A stretch of DNA of 64,000 bases from assembly GCA_032629725.1 (NCBI GenBank), contig JAFEVB010000014.1, positions 372,001-436,000 on the forward strand, given 5' to 3'. Position 1 is the first letter of the stretch; every line of letters begins with the position of its first letter. The notes beneath the pieces are model-generated. The model did not search any database. It was given only the letters and a program-made list of their open reading frames with translations, and was not told the origin of the DNA. This DNA comes from Gremmenia infestans. Taxonomy: Eukaryota; Ascomycota; Leotiomycetes; Helotiales; Hamatocanthoscyphaceae. This document shows, piece after piece, positions 36,095 to 49,252 of this stretch. A program made the translations under genes and the position numbers.

Positions 36095-37435
36095 CTAGCT
36101 GTTGAACCGCCGAAATCTACCCTCCTGATCCGGACTCAGCGCACAATCAAGCGGTAGTCCATCTCTTCCCTGATAAAATCCGTCATTGATTAGCTCCAGT
36201 TCAGTCTGCTTCCAATACGGCGCTTTGTCTGGGCTCTTGACATCGAGATCGCCGAGTCGGGCTTCGATGAGGGCATCGCCAGCCTCGTTTGGTGGGAGCC
36301 GGAGGAAGAGCGTGCAGTCGCGGAGGGTCATGGCGACGCAGGACTTCTCGTTTGTGGGGTCGTGGGTAAGGACTCCGATGGGATCTCTTGGGAATGATTA
36401 GTGGGGAAGATAATGTATAGCAGTAAAAACTTACAATTCAGCTTGAAGATGACGGAGTCGTTTCAGAAGTGTACCCTGCTCGAGCCAGCGCTTGATACGT
36501 CGACGATTACCCTCCGAGGTCCCCATGAGCGAAGCGGCCTGTGCGATGCCTCGAGCGTCATCTGATACGGCGTCGAGGGGACACAGGTACTGTTTATACA
36601 GCTTGCCGTTAGCTTTACGCTTCACGTTCTGCTGTGCACTGCGGGCGCATTGGCGGCAGCGGACGGCATCTTTAGGGGCTGAGGGGGATTGAAGCAGCCA
36701 CTTTGGTTTGAACTCGTGAACTTCTTCACCACCAACGCCTAAATGTTTTATCAGCTTATATTAATTGGGTGAGCAAGCACAGAAAGCTTACTATCGAATT
36801 TCGTCATGTCCGTGACGAGAAGACCATAGTCATCGTCAGCGAGGTAGATACCCAGACGATTGGTTGGACGAGAGGAACTATCCGCTCCAGATTCATTATC
36901 CCGAAGCTTTTGGTTCAGACGAGTGATGAATTTTCCTGGCCGGAGATCCACGAGAGATTGCTCGACAATCTGGTCAGGAGAGAATAAAGGGGCGACGAGG
37001 TGCTCCCACTTTGCTTGGGCAATGGCAACTGGGAAGGTAGTTGGGAGGTTTTTGCGAAGACGGAGAAGTTTGGCTGTAAATACTCTCAGTATGAGCAAAT
37101 GTGAAGATATGTAGGTAGTGATCGCTGAGGGCGGGGTGAGGGGTGGGGTACATCTGCACAACTGTAAGGCTGCATGTGAAGAAGTGTACGGTGGGTGTAA
37201 CGTGACGCGACTTACACTCAAATACATTCAAGTACTCTATCCCACCCTTATCCTCATCCTCATCCTCAGGTTCAATATCGGTGGGTGGTGGTGTTCCTGG
37301 TCCGTATTGCTCGAGTAAACTAGACTCAGGGGTAAGAGGCCGAATACTGATGCGATACACGATGTTGGCAGCACCTTCAGCTAGGTATGTAAGTTCTGTG
37401 TTGTGTGGGAGAATCGGAGGCGGAACCTGTGCCAT
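36095..37435 (-). CDS. ipk1: Inositol-pentakisphosphate 2-kinase
   Basis: Four exons (37435-37216, 37073-36792, 36738-36435, 36386-36095) give 292 aa. The start MAQVPPPILPHNTELTYLAEGAANIVYRI contains the family's EGAAN motif that contacts ATP. LVDLRPGKFITRLNQKLRD supplies a conserved basic segment. QSPSAPKDAVRCRQCARS and LYKQYLCPLDAVS are the conserved C-lobe signatures, the latter matching the xYCPLDLF motif. The enzyme phosphorylates inositol pentakisphosphate at position 2 to make phytate, in nucleus or cytosol. Length fits yeast Ipk1 (281 aa). It is divergent from MDM34 with about 1.1 kb between starts. Confidence 0.93.
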
Positions 37436-38550
37436 GGCTGTGGGTTTCGTGGAACGTTGCGGGGGTGGGTTGTCCAGAAAAGAATGATCCGATCATCAAG
37501 ATGGTAGGTACCTAGGTATCTATTTGTACAAGGCTGGTAAGAGTAACGGGAGTGGCGTTGAGCTGAAGAGGATTTGAGCCTCACAGCTAATAACAATAAC
37601 AACCGTTGTGACAATAATTACGAGTTGAACTTTGAATGCACCAAGACATTAATCAACAAACAGCTGCAATGCAATGCAATTATTCCGTGGCCATTTATCC
37701 TTTTTAAAGTCGATTGTAAGTCTTACTATCCAGCTACCAATGCAGGGCAGGTTTACAGTACAGTACAACAGTACAGTACAGTATAGTACCAAGTGGCAAG
37801 TAGGACTAGGGGCAGTCACAAGGACTATTTTACGTAGAGGATGTAAAGTAAATAGGAACTTCGTGTCGATGAGACTTATAAAACAGGTTGAGGTCTTGAA
37901 AGCGAGTTCTCTTTGCGTGAGTCTGTTGAAGTGATGGATTGATTGATTGATTGATTGATTGGTTGGTTATCTAATTATATCTATCTATTAATTGAGCTTA
38001 GTATTAATTGCAGAGGAAGAAAAAGGGGGGGTTTATCGTACCTTATGGTTGCCGTAGCTAGCCGGAGAATCTACCTAGGTAAGGTAACGTAAACAAGGAG
38101 CAGACGTGAATAACTCGGAATAACATTGTGCATATTTGCATAACCCTAACCATGTCAACACCACATCGGGGAAAGCTTCTTCATCCCTTCCTCCGCAAAA
38201 GTCCGTCTCCTACGAAATCCTAAGAAATCTTCCGGTCCTTCACCAAACATCGTCATTCTCGACATCTACACATCACATTCACAACTCTACAACACCACAA
38301 ACAACATCGCAGAGACTCGCTCTGCAACCCGCCTCTTCATTGGCCCAGGTTCTCTCATCTATGCCACACGCGAGAGTTACGCTCCTGTTACCCGCCAGTC
38401 ATTCGCAACAAACATCCTTATCACGAGCCAAGGGTTACCTCACGCGACATCTCACACCACCATCACCTTTACCATCCCCAGCATATTCGAACCCCATACA
38501 AAGACACCACGAAGATACCGGCTTCTCGCAATATCTAATGCCATCTCAAT
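37436..38550. other. Divergent promoter region
   Basis: Between IPK1 and MDM34. Repeats of GTACA (37752-37790) and of TTGA (37934-37965) are seen, as well as TACCTAGGTA copies near 37509 and 38071. ORF 38136-38639 is a shadow in the MDM34 leader. Confidence 0.5.
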
Positions 38551-40426
38551 ATGGCTTTCAATTTCAACTGGTCGCCCTTGACGGCAGATGCCGAGTTCTA
38601 CAAGATGGCCCAGCAGATGCTCACGACTGCTCTCAATAAATCGCCCAAGCCTCCGATTATCGTCGACGACATTCTAGTCAATGAGCTGAATCTAGGGAGC
38701 GTTCCTCCCGAGCTGGAGATACTGGAGATTGGAGATTTGGCTGAGGATAGGTTCCGGGGCATCTTCAAGATGTGTTATTCCGGCGACGCATTCCTGACTC
38801 TCAAGACTCGAGTACAAGTACGTCGCACAATCATCTTCAGCTTCATTCAGCAGAGCTGCATACCCCTTTTCTAGATGCGCTTGCATTACAAAGCTTTTTT
38901 CCACAAGGATGCGCGTTCGAATACTTCCCCACACTATCCCTGGACGTGTATAACAGAAAGCTAATATATCAACATTGCAGGCCAACCCCTTGAACACTTA
39001 TTTGTTTTCGAAGCCGTCTTTTACGTCCCCCCAGCCGCTAGCAGCGGCCTCCGGTTTGACAATACCGCTACAAATTACGTTATCGGAGATCAAGATGTCC
39101 GCGTTTATCATATTGGTCTTCTCGAGACAGAAAGGATTAACCCTGGTCTTTCGAAATGATCCTCTTGAATCACTCAAAGTCTCTTCGACTTTCGACTCGA
39201 TACCATTCGTTCGGGACTATTTACAAAGAGAAATTGAGAAGCAACTTCGTACGCTGATGATGGACGAATTACCCGCTATTATACATAGATTGTCATTAAG
39301 ATTATGGTGCCCGGAATATAGAGCAAAGGAGGACGCCGAACTGGCTCAAGCGGAGAAGTTAGAAAAAGAGGAAGTGGCAGTGGATCCACTTGCCAGTCCT
39401 CCACAAGATGCAGTCGACGCGAGAGGGAACGTTTTGAATGCGAATGAGATATCAACATTATCTTTGGACGGCGGCGGTTCGGAGATCCACTCGTTATTTT
39501 CGCAAAAGAACTTGGTTCGACTAGCAGCTTTGACTGATTCACACCGGACCCTTTCGTTATTCACGCCTTCGATTCGAGACGCGGTTTTCCGAGCCTGGGC
39601 GAGTCCATCTGAGAAAACCGAGACAGCGGGAACCTCGACTCCAGCTACCCCGAGCCTGCTAAGGTCAACGTCGTCCCCTGCCAACTCAAGCACGACATAT
39701 ACTTTCAGTAGGGGTTCTGACGATGGGCATGGCCATATGCCATCACGGCCGTCCCTCGTGAGCCTGCAATCAGCAACCACGGGACTTAGCTTAGGAGCAG
39801 GGCGCCATTCACGATCCCACATGCGCAAAAAGAAGAACCGTGTCGTCAATCTCAGGAAATCCAAGACCACCGATGACATTGCAAGTGAGAGTGGCAGCGA
39901 AGGCGCCTCGGTAGCAGGCTCAGAACCTATAATTTCAACCCGGATCCCTGAGGAACCAGAAGACAACATCATTACTCCACCCCGTTCGCCCTCAGGCAGA
40001 GTCCGCTTCCGCACCAGCAGCATCGACCTGGGCGACTCACCCAATAAATTCCGTCTCTCCACTCCTCGCTCAGCTCTATCCTCAAAAGCCGTCCCGGAGC
40101 AAGTCATCCTCGACTCTACCTCCACCCCTACCATGGAGAAAGACGAACCCATCATCTACTCCCGCGCCCGTCGGCCTTCTCTTAAGAAAGCTCAATCACC
40201 ACCCGACAAGGCCCCAGCCATTCACCTTACTCCGGCCCCTATTCTATCCTCCGAATCATTATCAGGATCAGGAGGCATTATCGAGCAAGCCTGGGTCCTG
40301 AAAATGGCAGGCGAAATCGCAAGACGTGCGCATGATGAGAAGGCTTCGAGAGAGGGATTCTGGTCTGGCTCTACTGATGGGCGGGAAGAGACGCCGCCGC
40401 CAGCTTATCAGGCCAAGGATTTGTAA
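38551..40426 (+). CDS. mdm34: Mdm34, ERMES outer-membrane tether subunit
   Basis: Two exons (38551-38817 and 38981-40426) encode 570 aa. MAFNFNWSPLTADAEFYKMAQQML is the near-invariant Mdm34 start. The SMP lipid-binding domain spans about residues 1-195 and includes LEILEIGDLAEDRFRGIFKM, GLTIPLQITLSEIKMSAFIIL and SLKVSSTFDSIPFVRDYLQREIEKQL. The remaining 375 residues are Ser/Pro-rich and disordered, with a basic cluster RKKKNRVVNLRKSKT and PPPAYQ near the end, a PPxY-type site for a Rsp5-like ubiquitin ligase. ERMES links ER and mitochondria and carries phospholipids. Length is typical of filamentous fungi. Confidence 0.96.
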
Positions 40427-43400
40427 AACACTCACTCGAAAGTTTCTTTTGTTGCCTGTATGAGTTTGGAATGCAGGGCTATCTGGGACCACACCCCTCA
40501 TAGACTGATTGTAATTTTTGCAGCGATTTAGCGTGTTCTTTCATTCAAATTGTATCCGGCACTCCTTGCTGGGATGTGAAGCTGGCTGGTCTGGCGAGGC
40601 CTGGCTGAGCTGGGTGGTGGGTTGTAAGAAAGAAAGAAAGGATATGGGTTGGGTCGGGATGGCGGGCTGGAAAAGAGGTCGGGTTAAGGACAATGGGAGG
40701 GTGGATCATACTCTAATCGAGATTCGAGACCCGTGTAAGAAGTTGGGATCTGGTGGATAGATGGTGATACAGACGAGCCATGCCTTGTGCAGAGATGAGA
40801 TGCGCATAGTGAATAGAGCTAGAGGTGTCGGGATGTAGAATAGTGTACTGATGTACACATAAATTCAAATTTTGGATCATATATAGTATCTTGCGCCCCT
40901 CTTTCCTCTCGAGCTACATAAAATATCCCCGCACCACCCCCTGCAAGCCTTTTAAAAGCTGTAATCTGAACGGACACCCGTTTATACAACCATCATCCAC
41001 CTTGTAGTATCTCGACTTCGACAGATTCCTAACCCAGCTTCCTTCTATTACTAGAACCTAAAGTTAAGACTAGATCGATTATCACATCTTTCTGAAATCC
41101 AACTATAATTCTAATTTATGTTTTAGGCAGAGTAAGTAAATGTCATATCGCTACTAATGTCTCTCATGTCTGCGTGTTCCTCTTCTTGCCAACGTTTCAT
41201 TTCAAGTTCCCTAACTCCATCCTAGTTATAGATAGAAGATAAGCTACGAGTAGGTAGGTAGGAAAGAAAACATAAAAGGGAGGATATGTATCGTCGGAAG
41301 GAAGGATGGATGGATGAACGGATGTATGTTTTAACAGCAGGCAAGTCAATTTTGAAAAGAGATCAAGTTTCTTTATATATAGTAGCATAATCTAAATTCT
41401 AGCGTTGTAGATGATGCGTTTTCTCTATACGTAGGGACATCGATTTCTGGTTTTTGCTTCGTCCCACAACACTTCATGAAAACGTATCGATCAATCTGTC
41501 TTATTTGCAGCATAACTCCTTTGATATTAGAGGCTTGAATACCTATCTATACTTCAAGTACTTAGTGTTTAATAGCAAGAACGTTAGGTACGGCTTCCCT
41601 TATCTTTTCTCTAGAGTCTACGGGCAGAGGCGGGACCTATTTTAGCCCTGCCAAGGATCACCCGCCCCGGAACCTTTTTGGATCTGCATTCGCTTATTAC
41701 GGCTCAGCTTTGTTATTCTATAATTGGATGCCTGTCCAATTCAATGTCTATATAGTAAGTTCATATAATATAGGTTTTAATAGTACTCAATTTGACAGGC
41801 GGATACTAAGGTAAGTTAATTTCAGACTGATCTTGGCACTCACTTAGGAATTGGTTGACGAAAAGGGGCCAACTCTTTCTTAAAAATAATATTGAGCTAC
41901 CTATGTGTATCTCGACTCACCGATTCTCTCAAGATATTACTATAACACGCATCTTATGCCTGATCGAACCTCTTCCTCAACTTTGCGCAAGGACTCCGTA
42001 ACAGCAGTCCCAAGCCACCCCTCAAAGCTGAAAACTCTTTCTACGAGCCTCCTCTGGCACACACCCACCAACGACCATGTACCTAGCCTTTCACGCATGG
42101 CCCCTCGGCTTCACGGCCGCTAATAGCAATCCCAAAGCCGACGAAGCGAAGAGAGTGGGAAGCAATCTGGTGCGTCTTCGCCCGCGTCCTGCATGTCGAG
42201 ATTCTAGATTTCGGAGTGAGAGTGCCGGAGCAGGCAGTATTGGGGCCGTTGAGGAGGAAGGTGAGCGTGGGGGACTTTAAGGTTGTGCTGCCGTGGCCAG
42301 CGGAGCAGGGAGAAGTGAGTGAGAAATCGATCCGAGAAATTGCGATACATTTGACATTATGTTTCCTCCTGTGTCGTTCAGGCCACCTACCAAGCCCATC
42401 ATTTCCGGATGTGTTAAGCTAGCTATGAGTGTTCCTAGAACACAGATAGCAAGTGCCAAATATAAGTTTATTTGGACATCCATATATACATTCCCCAAAA
42501 TTTCGTTGGAAAGTAAGGGTAAACCTATCTCATGAATGACACTATCACTTCTACCTCCACCTTTTTACATTACATCAAAACCACATGCAAATAAGCCAGT
42601 GTCGCCATCTCCAAAAGCCCCACTGCATCCAGAGAATCACCTCAAAATCCATCCATCGATAAAATTCAGAATTCTAGGATCCGTATATAAGCAAGTATAG
42701 GAAAAGACGAATCAGGGAAGTCACAGCTTGTGGAAATTCCCTCTGCGTCCAGCTTGAAAATCAGAGGGAAATAAGTTTACTGTATGTATGTACGTATTCT
42801 CAGTTTATCAGTAATACTAATAGGAAACCCTTTGTTTGGCTTTACCCCAGCGCTTGCAGGGTGTCGGCTTTTACATAGATAGTAGGTGCTAGCTAGCTCT
42901 CAGTCAGTGCCCGCCACTGTCATTGTTCGGCACCCGTCAATCAGGAATGCCAGGGTTAGGGGCTCGGACTTAAAGTGAAGGAAGTGAAGGGTAGATAATA
43001 TATTGATTCAATTATAAATGCCGCTGCGGATATGGATATTGGGAAATGTTATATTACTAAGTGCGGAATATAAGACTTGAAAATTTCCCCGGGGGGGGGG
43101 CTTTAAAGCGTTTACCTACCGTATAATATAATGAATGAGGATCCGATCGAGACTCCGTACCACGGAGCACGCGTTCGCGTGCAGAGAGGCTGGTTCGTGG
43201 GTTTTTACGCGATAGGAGGAGTGTGTGTATGTATGGTGTGGAAGGACAGACAGCCAGCTCAGCTCACCGAGGCTTGTATATTGGACTGGACTGGAGCAGT
43301 GCTTCGCCTCCATATGGTCAAAAGCGGTGCTACTGATACACGCAGGATCCAGCCTTGTTTTGTATAATAAGCAACAAGAACTGCGAGTGCTAGTGGGGTC

Positions 43401-44530
43401 TGATAGAGCCCGAAGCCTTGAACCGCTAGAAGGGGAAATGAAAAAGGAGATGTTTAATAGTATATATTAAACACTAAACTCTACTTTTTAGCATCGATCA
43501 GATTGCCTCGAAACAGAAGTAATAGGCGACTTATAAATATCCCTGAGCGTATACTCTCCTCTCAAACCCTATAATGCTACCCACGTTCCTGTCCCGCTGA
43601 GAAGAAATGCGGGGATCAAGCAGGCGGTAGGACAGAACGCGGGCATAGGCCCCCAGAGACCAGGAGAGGAGATGATAGACGAGATATAGATATAGATAGG
43701 CAAGACGTCGAAGTTTGGAATGAAAGAGGATAACTATACGAAACTAAGGCTCTCAAACTAGCTTGCAACCTTGCAACTTGCAGGCTAGGCTGGAATTATG
43801 ATTATATCTACGCCCTGCCGCGTTCCCTTAAGACATGCATACTATAGTGGAAAAGGCAAGATTTCGTACGACTACTAAGCCACGATGGTTAAGGCTGAAG
43901 CATACCTCGGTAGGTACCTAGGTAGGTACTTGTGTTACAGTACGCTACTTGCTCAGTCTTACTGTAACTTGTACAAAGTAAGAGGTCAAGCTGAGGTTGA
44001 TCGACAAAACATGACTGAACTAGACCTGACCTTTGAAATTAAACATGTCGCGCAAAGTACCGTTGTAGGAGATGTCGAGTAATGCGCCATTTTAGGAGAA
44101 TTTACCGATGTGCCGATCATGCCTTTTCGGAAAATCCGGAGAAGAAGCGGCGACCGCAGTGGGTTACGAAGTGAGCCTAGTGTTTCATCTCCTAATTGAG
44201 GGGTGCCTGACTGTGGCGTTTTACCTAAGGTATTCTTGTGGATCCACGCTAACTTTAAATTGGTTGTGCGGCCTGTGCCGTGACGTACCTGTGTGGCTTG
44301 AGCCCCGAATAAATATTGCTGAGTGAATAACCAGCTGATGTCGAAATTGTATATAAGGAAACCTTTCCCTTGGTCTAAATCCATAACTAATACACAATCA
44401 AACATCTCGAATCTCAAGCCAGCCAAACAAACAAATTCAACTCAACTCAACTCAACTCAACTCCTATCTATATCCACACTTCTCTTCCACTCCATCACAC
44501 CACACCACACCACACCACACCACCGCAACC
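40427..44530. other. Largest gene-poor region
   Basis: About 4.1 kb without a supportable gene. ORFs at 42016-42420 have coding-like but unrecognised peptides (for example VEILDFGVRVPEQAVLG) and may be remnants. A 10-base G run lies at about 43091-43100. A palindrome GGTAGGTACCTAGGTAGGTAC lies near 43910. Confidence 0.45.
44350..44358 (+). promoter_or_regulatory. TATA box of the cell-surface protein gene
   Basis: TATATAAGG about 175 bp before the ATG at 44531. Between them are (CAACT)n and (ACCAC)n leader repeats. Confidence 0.5.
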
Positions 44531-45154
44531 ATGCAATTCAAAAACCTTGCCCTCCTCACCATCATCTCCACCGTCTCCGCCCAAAACCTCCTCGACACCA
44601 TAACCAGCGACGTGAACGGGGCCCTCAGCACCGCAACCGCAGCCGTCAACGGCGCCGAATCGACCGCGACCAGTTTCCTCGACGGGGCCAAGACAACCGC
44701 CACATCCGACATCAACGGAGCTCTCAGCACAGCAACCAGCGTAGTCGCCGGGGCCGAATCAACAGCGACGAGCGTCGTGAACGGCGCGCTCACAACCGCT
44801 ACATCGCTGCTCTCGTCCCTAGCCTCGGACGCCTCGTCCGTGATCACGAGCGTTGGGTCGGAGGTTAGCAGTATTACGAATTCGGTGGGCAGCCTGGTGA
44901 GTGTGATTTCGAGCTCGGTCGCTAGTGAGGTTAGCAAGGATACAGCTACGGGTACGGGTACGGCTACGGCTTCTATGATTACCACGACCAACTCGGCGGG
45001 CAAGACGACTGTGGTTGCTACTTCTGCGCCTGCGTCTGCTGCTTCGGCTTCGTCTTCGACCAGCACGGCTGGGGCTGCTGCTGCGTATCAGACAGGTGCT
45101 GTGGGTGTGGCTGCGTTGTTTGGGGGCGCTGCGTTGTTGGCTGTTAATATGTAG
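44531..45154 (+). CDS. Secreted Ser/Thr/Ala-rich GPI-type cell-surface protein
   Basis: Single exon, 207 aa. The start MQFKNLALLTIISTVSAQ is a strong signal peptide. The mature part is built of imperfect units of about 13 aa, such as VNGALSTATS, VNGAESTATS and VVAGAESTATS, with no Cys. A Ser/Thr-rich stretch (ATGTGTATASM, SASSSTSTAG) follows. The C-terminus is hydrophobic (GAVGVAALFGGAALLAVNM), as expected for GPI-anchor addition. These features suggest a glycosylated wall or surface protein. No functional family is recognised. GC-rich codons are favoured here compared with the flanking DNA. Confidence 0.82.
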   Translation: MQFKNLALLTIISTVSAQNLLDTITSDVNGALSTATAAVNGAESTATSFLDGAKTTATSDINGALSTATSVVAGAESTATSVVNGALTTATSLLSSLASDASSVITSVGSEVSSITNSVGSLVSVISSSVASEVSKDTATGTGTATASMITTTNSAGKTTVVATSAPASAASASSSTSTAGAAAAYQTGAVGVAALFGGAALLAVNM

Positions 45155-46383
45155 AGGGTTCAGTGAGAGAGTGGTATTAGGGGAGGGAGATATGCTATGA
45201 AGCGGATGTTTTGCTGGAGAGCGAAGCAGTTGTAGGAATAAACTACTTGAGCGATGCATGCATAGATAGAAAGGGTCATGTCTGGAGTTACAGTACATAC
45301 AAAGCGATGATTTCGAAACAACTTAAACTTTTTATAATATTAAATCAAGATTCTCGAAATCAAACTCAAAATCAAAAACAAAACCTCTACATTTCTTGCC
45401 TTTTCCAAGTCCTTGCTTGATCTATCCATACATCTATTTAAACAAAAGAAACCTTTAATAACATACACGCCTTCCACATCCCCTTCCCCTTCCACCCGAT
45501 CACCGGCTTTTCTATTTTTAAACAAACAGCCTGCCCGCCTGTCGTACACTTACACATTTTTCTTCCCTTTTCATGTCCCCACCCCTAGTATAGTAAGTCT
45601 TACAGTATCTCAAATCTCTGCCAGCTACGCTACCATGCCATTTATACCACCCTGTACTAGAGGTAGGAACCCACACCCGGGTTTCAGGCTTTGAAATTTT
45701 CAATAGACAATTCAAATGCCCTTTGCTTCCTGAAGATGACGGGATTCTAAAGAAGGTGCTACTAGGTATAGTATTATTCAAAGATATGTTTCTATTAGAA
45801 TGACTATCTATACTGTATCTACTTGTTCCCTGCACCTTAAAACCCCCATTACAGTATTACCGAATGGACGTACTTGTGCGTGCTAGGGTCCTGGATATGC
45901 CCACTTTTAAAAGCCACACCACAACTCCCTGACCTGACACGTACAGTAAATACAAGCTCGTACAGGCATGCACGAATCTCGCCTTTCATCTAATCATCTC
46001 ATTGGTTGTATCGTATCTCTCCAGCGAAACGTTTACTAAATGCGGTGCATCAATCGACGCTACTTCTACTGTAAGGCTTTCAGCCCTGCCCACGCCACGC
46101 TGACGCCTCCCGCGACGACTCCGCGAATTGCCATGCCGCCACTGCCCAGAACCTAAAGTGTTCGCACTTCACCTTGGCAACGTGTCGCTACACGCGTTCT
46201 AATGAGGCTCGGAAAGCTGAAGATAATGTAGGGCGTATGCACAACCTATACACGACAAATACACGCCGGTCTTAGTGGGTAGGTATACATCTGGTTTTCT
46301 GAGAACCCAATATGTAGCCATCGGTAACTGCTTGGGTGCAGCGCGCCGGCCTTTGATTCGGTCTCTTACGCATGGCAAGAGCC
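45155..46383. other. Intergenic region
   Basis: Between the surface protein gene and the 3' end of Sin1; no gene is seen. Confidence 0.45.
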
Positions 46384-48923
46384 TTAGACGTTGTGGTATG
46401 GCGAAAATCCTTTCTTGATTTCAAAGACGATTTCAGCGGCTTCGTCAGCGCTCTTTGCTTCAAAATCATATCGTTTGGTCTCCGTGGCTTTGTAGACGAC
46501 AACCTGCTGACTATTAATATTGAACCATAAATAGGGTATAATCCTCGTACCTTGAAATTTGTCGGATGTCTCCGTGTGACTTTACATCCAACGACATTAC
46601 TGAAATGCACCGTAGTTGTCTTGCCTTGGCCCTCAAACATCGTCTTACCCGTAGATGATGGCATGATATGCAAATACTCCCCATCAATAGCTATCACTCT
46701 TTCATTCATCCCAACAAATCTCATTGGTTGTTTCCTCCAGACAATATACTTTCGATAATTCGAATTGCCAAGCTCATCCTGCTTGACCGCTTCTTGGGCC
46801 AGCGGATGAGCTCCAAGCATTTGTCCCTTTCTAATCTTGCCATATTCTGGACGATCAGCCATCATGGGCTTTTTCGGGGAAGAACTGCTTGGCGAACCCG
46901 ACATTGTCAACGGACCATCTGTTGCAAACCTCCGACGATATAGATCCAAGTCTGCGCGATTGCCAATTGATTCTATGGTACGGTCCAAAAGTACAACAGT
47001 TCCTGACCCCGTCAATTTGAGGACATGGTTAGCCTTGTCTAACTGTCGCTTCTTGCACACGACATCGAGAACTTCAGCAAGATATGTATCTGTGCTAATG
47101 TCCAAAGTGATCATTTGTCCTGGTGCGGCATCTGCGGAATGAATGTGGATTCTCAGGAGCTTTTGAGCGCCCAATCTTGCAGTAGGCTGCGATGGAGCTC
47201 CACCGGGCGTAGGCAGATCAGCCAAAGATTGGTTTTGTCGTAGAGCAGACATGGTTGTTAGCAGTGGGTTTGGGCGGTTTTGGGTTGATAAGAGAGGTGA
47301 CGCTCCTATATTTGAGAGCTGTGGCGTTGGGGTAATTCTGGATGGAAAGTCGTCCTCCGCTGGAGCTGTTTGTACGGACTCTTGTTTGAATTGAGGCGTG
47401 AGACTTTGATTTTGTTGAAACTGCTCGTCCGTCGCTTGCACGAGGGCAAACTCATCAAACGGCTTGGAATTTGACCTTGACCTTGCGGCACGGTTGTTTT
47501 CAGTAGTAAAAGAGACAAGTGGTTTGTTACGCTCCAGAGCAGGGAAATCATAATCGACTTCCTCATCCTCAACCATCCTCAAAGTCCACCAATTTACATT
47601 GAGTTTCTCTGGGGGAATCACGGGTTCAAGCTTCTCCTCTGCATATCTCCAAAGACTCAACCCAATAAGATCAGCGACAGTAACCTGTCTATCATTTGCC
47701 TCGTTCATATGAACACTTCTTCGGATGAGAACTTCATATGGTTTAGTTGTTGAAGTTGCGAAGGGTGCCCAGATCCGAAGTAACAGGGGGTTGGGTTCGC
47801 CCTGGCCTGATAGAGATGCAAATGATTCAAATGGAGATGCAGCTTTTGTCTGTCTTGCCTTGATAGCAGCAGAGAGCAGACTCTTGGGTTGCACCATACT
47901 AATAGGCCGTGGAGGAGGTAGGGCTTGAAGCACGGGTGGCGCAGGCTTCGATTTGACTGTTGGAGACCGTGTCAGCTCTTTGGGCACTGTACCAATGATA
48001 GCATCCGAAGGCGAAGCTTTTATAGGTGCTCCGTCAACACTATCAAGGATAGAGGTTGAATCGATGCTCCCTTCAAACTCCGAGTCCATGTCCGATACAT
48101 CTGAATCGTCTTCCTCTTCTTCCTCTAGAAGATCACTCTGTTGCCTTTTTACTCCCACATTAGGATCTGATGTCTGACTATGAAGTGCTCTGCTTGCTTT
48201 TGCCGCATTGCGGGTGGCGTCTCTCTGTCGCGTGAAAGCAGACGCGTCGAACTCGTTTTCAGAAGACATCTCGCTGCTCGTGACAGTATCTCGCCTGGCA
48301 CGCTCCTTGACAGCTTCCAGCGCTGATTGTGAACCTCTTCTGGCACCAGGGGTTCGGGTTGGAGATGCTATGGTGGAGGTCTGGCGGAGGTTCGAGCCAC
48401 GAATTGGAGAGGAACCGGAACGATTACGAATTGGCATCTTTGAGAACTTTATCTGCTGTGCGGCACGCTGATCGCCCTCTTCATCGCTATCATCACTAAG
48501 GTCACTGCTATCTTCCTCTTCCATCTGCTCTCGTCGGCGACGCCTTTTCGTAGCTATCCCTGGCCCGACTGTATCTCCAGCCCCACCTCCCGTAACCATG
48601 CCACCCTCTTCATTTTCATCTTCCAATCCTGTGGGGAGACCTGCTGACCTAGGAGCAGCCTGGAAATATTCGGAAGCTATAGCAGTGGGAATTGGTGGAG
48701 AATGTGTTCGTTTGATATTCGCGGCGTTAGGACGCCATCCAGCAGCTTTAAACCCCGCCGTATTCAGAAAAGAATCATTGATCGTGATGAGACGTTCGCC
48801 AACGCCGTCTGCGATTGTATTCAGGTAGTTGGTCCGTAGTTGATACGAGACCAGACTATTCACAAGTGTCAGCGTTGGTAACATAGAATCTTGTGATGCT
48901 TGGGATATACTCTTCTACTTGGA
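46384..48923 (-). CDS. sin1: TORC2 subunit Sin1/Avo1
   Basis: Main exon 48884-46551 plus a last exon 46503-46384; the junction NFK-VVVYKATETKRYDFEAK restores the C-terminal PH domain and ends FSPYHNV. The total is about 817 aa. QLRTNYLNTIADGVGERLITIN is the conserved N-terminal block. A long disordered region has many acidic and Ser patches. The CRIM domain (about 370-500) contains LLLRIWAPFA and NVNWWTLRMVEDEEVDYDFP. A Ras-binding-like fold follows at about 565-650 (LLRIHIHSADAAPGQM). The PH domain (about 705-815) starts at NYRKYIVWRKQPM. Sin1 recruits substrates such as AGC kinases to TORC2. The start is uncertain: a Met at about 48924 (MSVIQ) may belong to an unplaced first exon. It is divergent from the PRCC gene. 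Confidence 0.93.
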
Positions 48924-49252
48924 TAACAGACATTGCGCATTCATGGGTTGTACCAGACACCTCAAGCACTTTGCATGTCAATCCGGGATGTTGAAGGAGT
49001 GAGTGGTATTATTCAATAATAGGAGTGTATGTAATTTGGTTGAGGGTGCTGAAGTGATTGGACTCAGCTCAGCCTTGTCGTTGGAAACTGGGGAAGGCTT
49101 GGATTTACACTCGTGCAGTTTGCGCGGGACATGCGCTTCGGGGAAGGATCGCTTGGCTGCGTCAACTCAATATTTTGGCCGAACCTCATGCTTCTTTCCC
49201 CACCAAGTTCAACCAAGCTTCACATTTCACGACCAACGCACAGCTTCACGAT

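Noticed and set aside
38136..38639. 167-codon plus ORF in the MDM34 leader
   Set aside because: It overlaps the real MDM34 start in another frame and is Ser/Thr/His-rich leader sequence.
44323..44868. His/Arg-rich plus ORF of 181 codons
   Set aside because: It is a shadow frame of the GPI-type protein gene and its repeat-rich leader.
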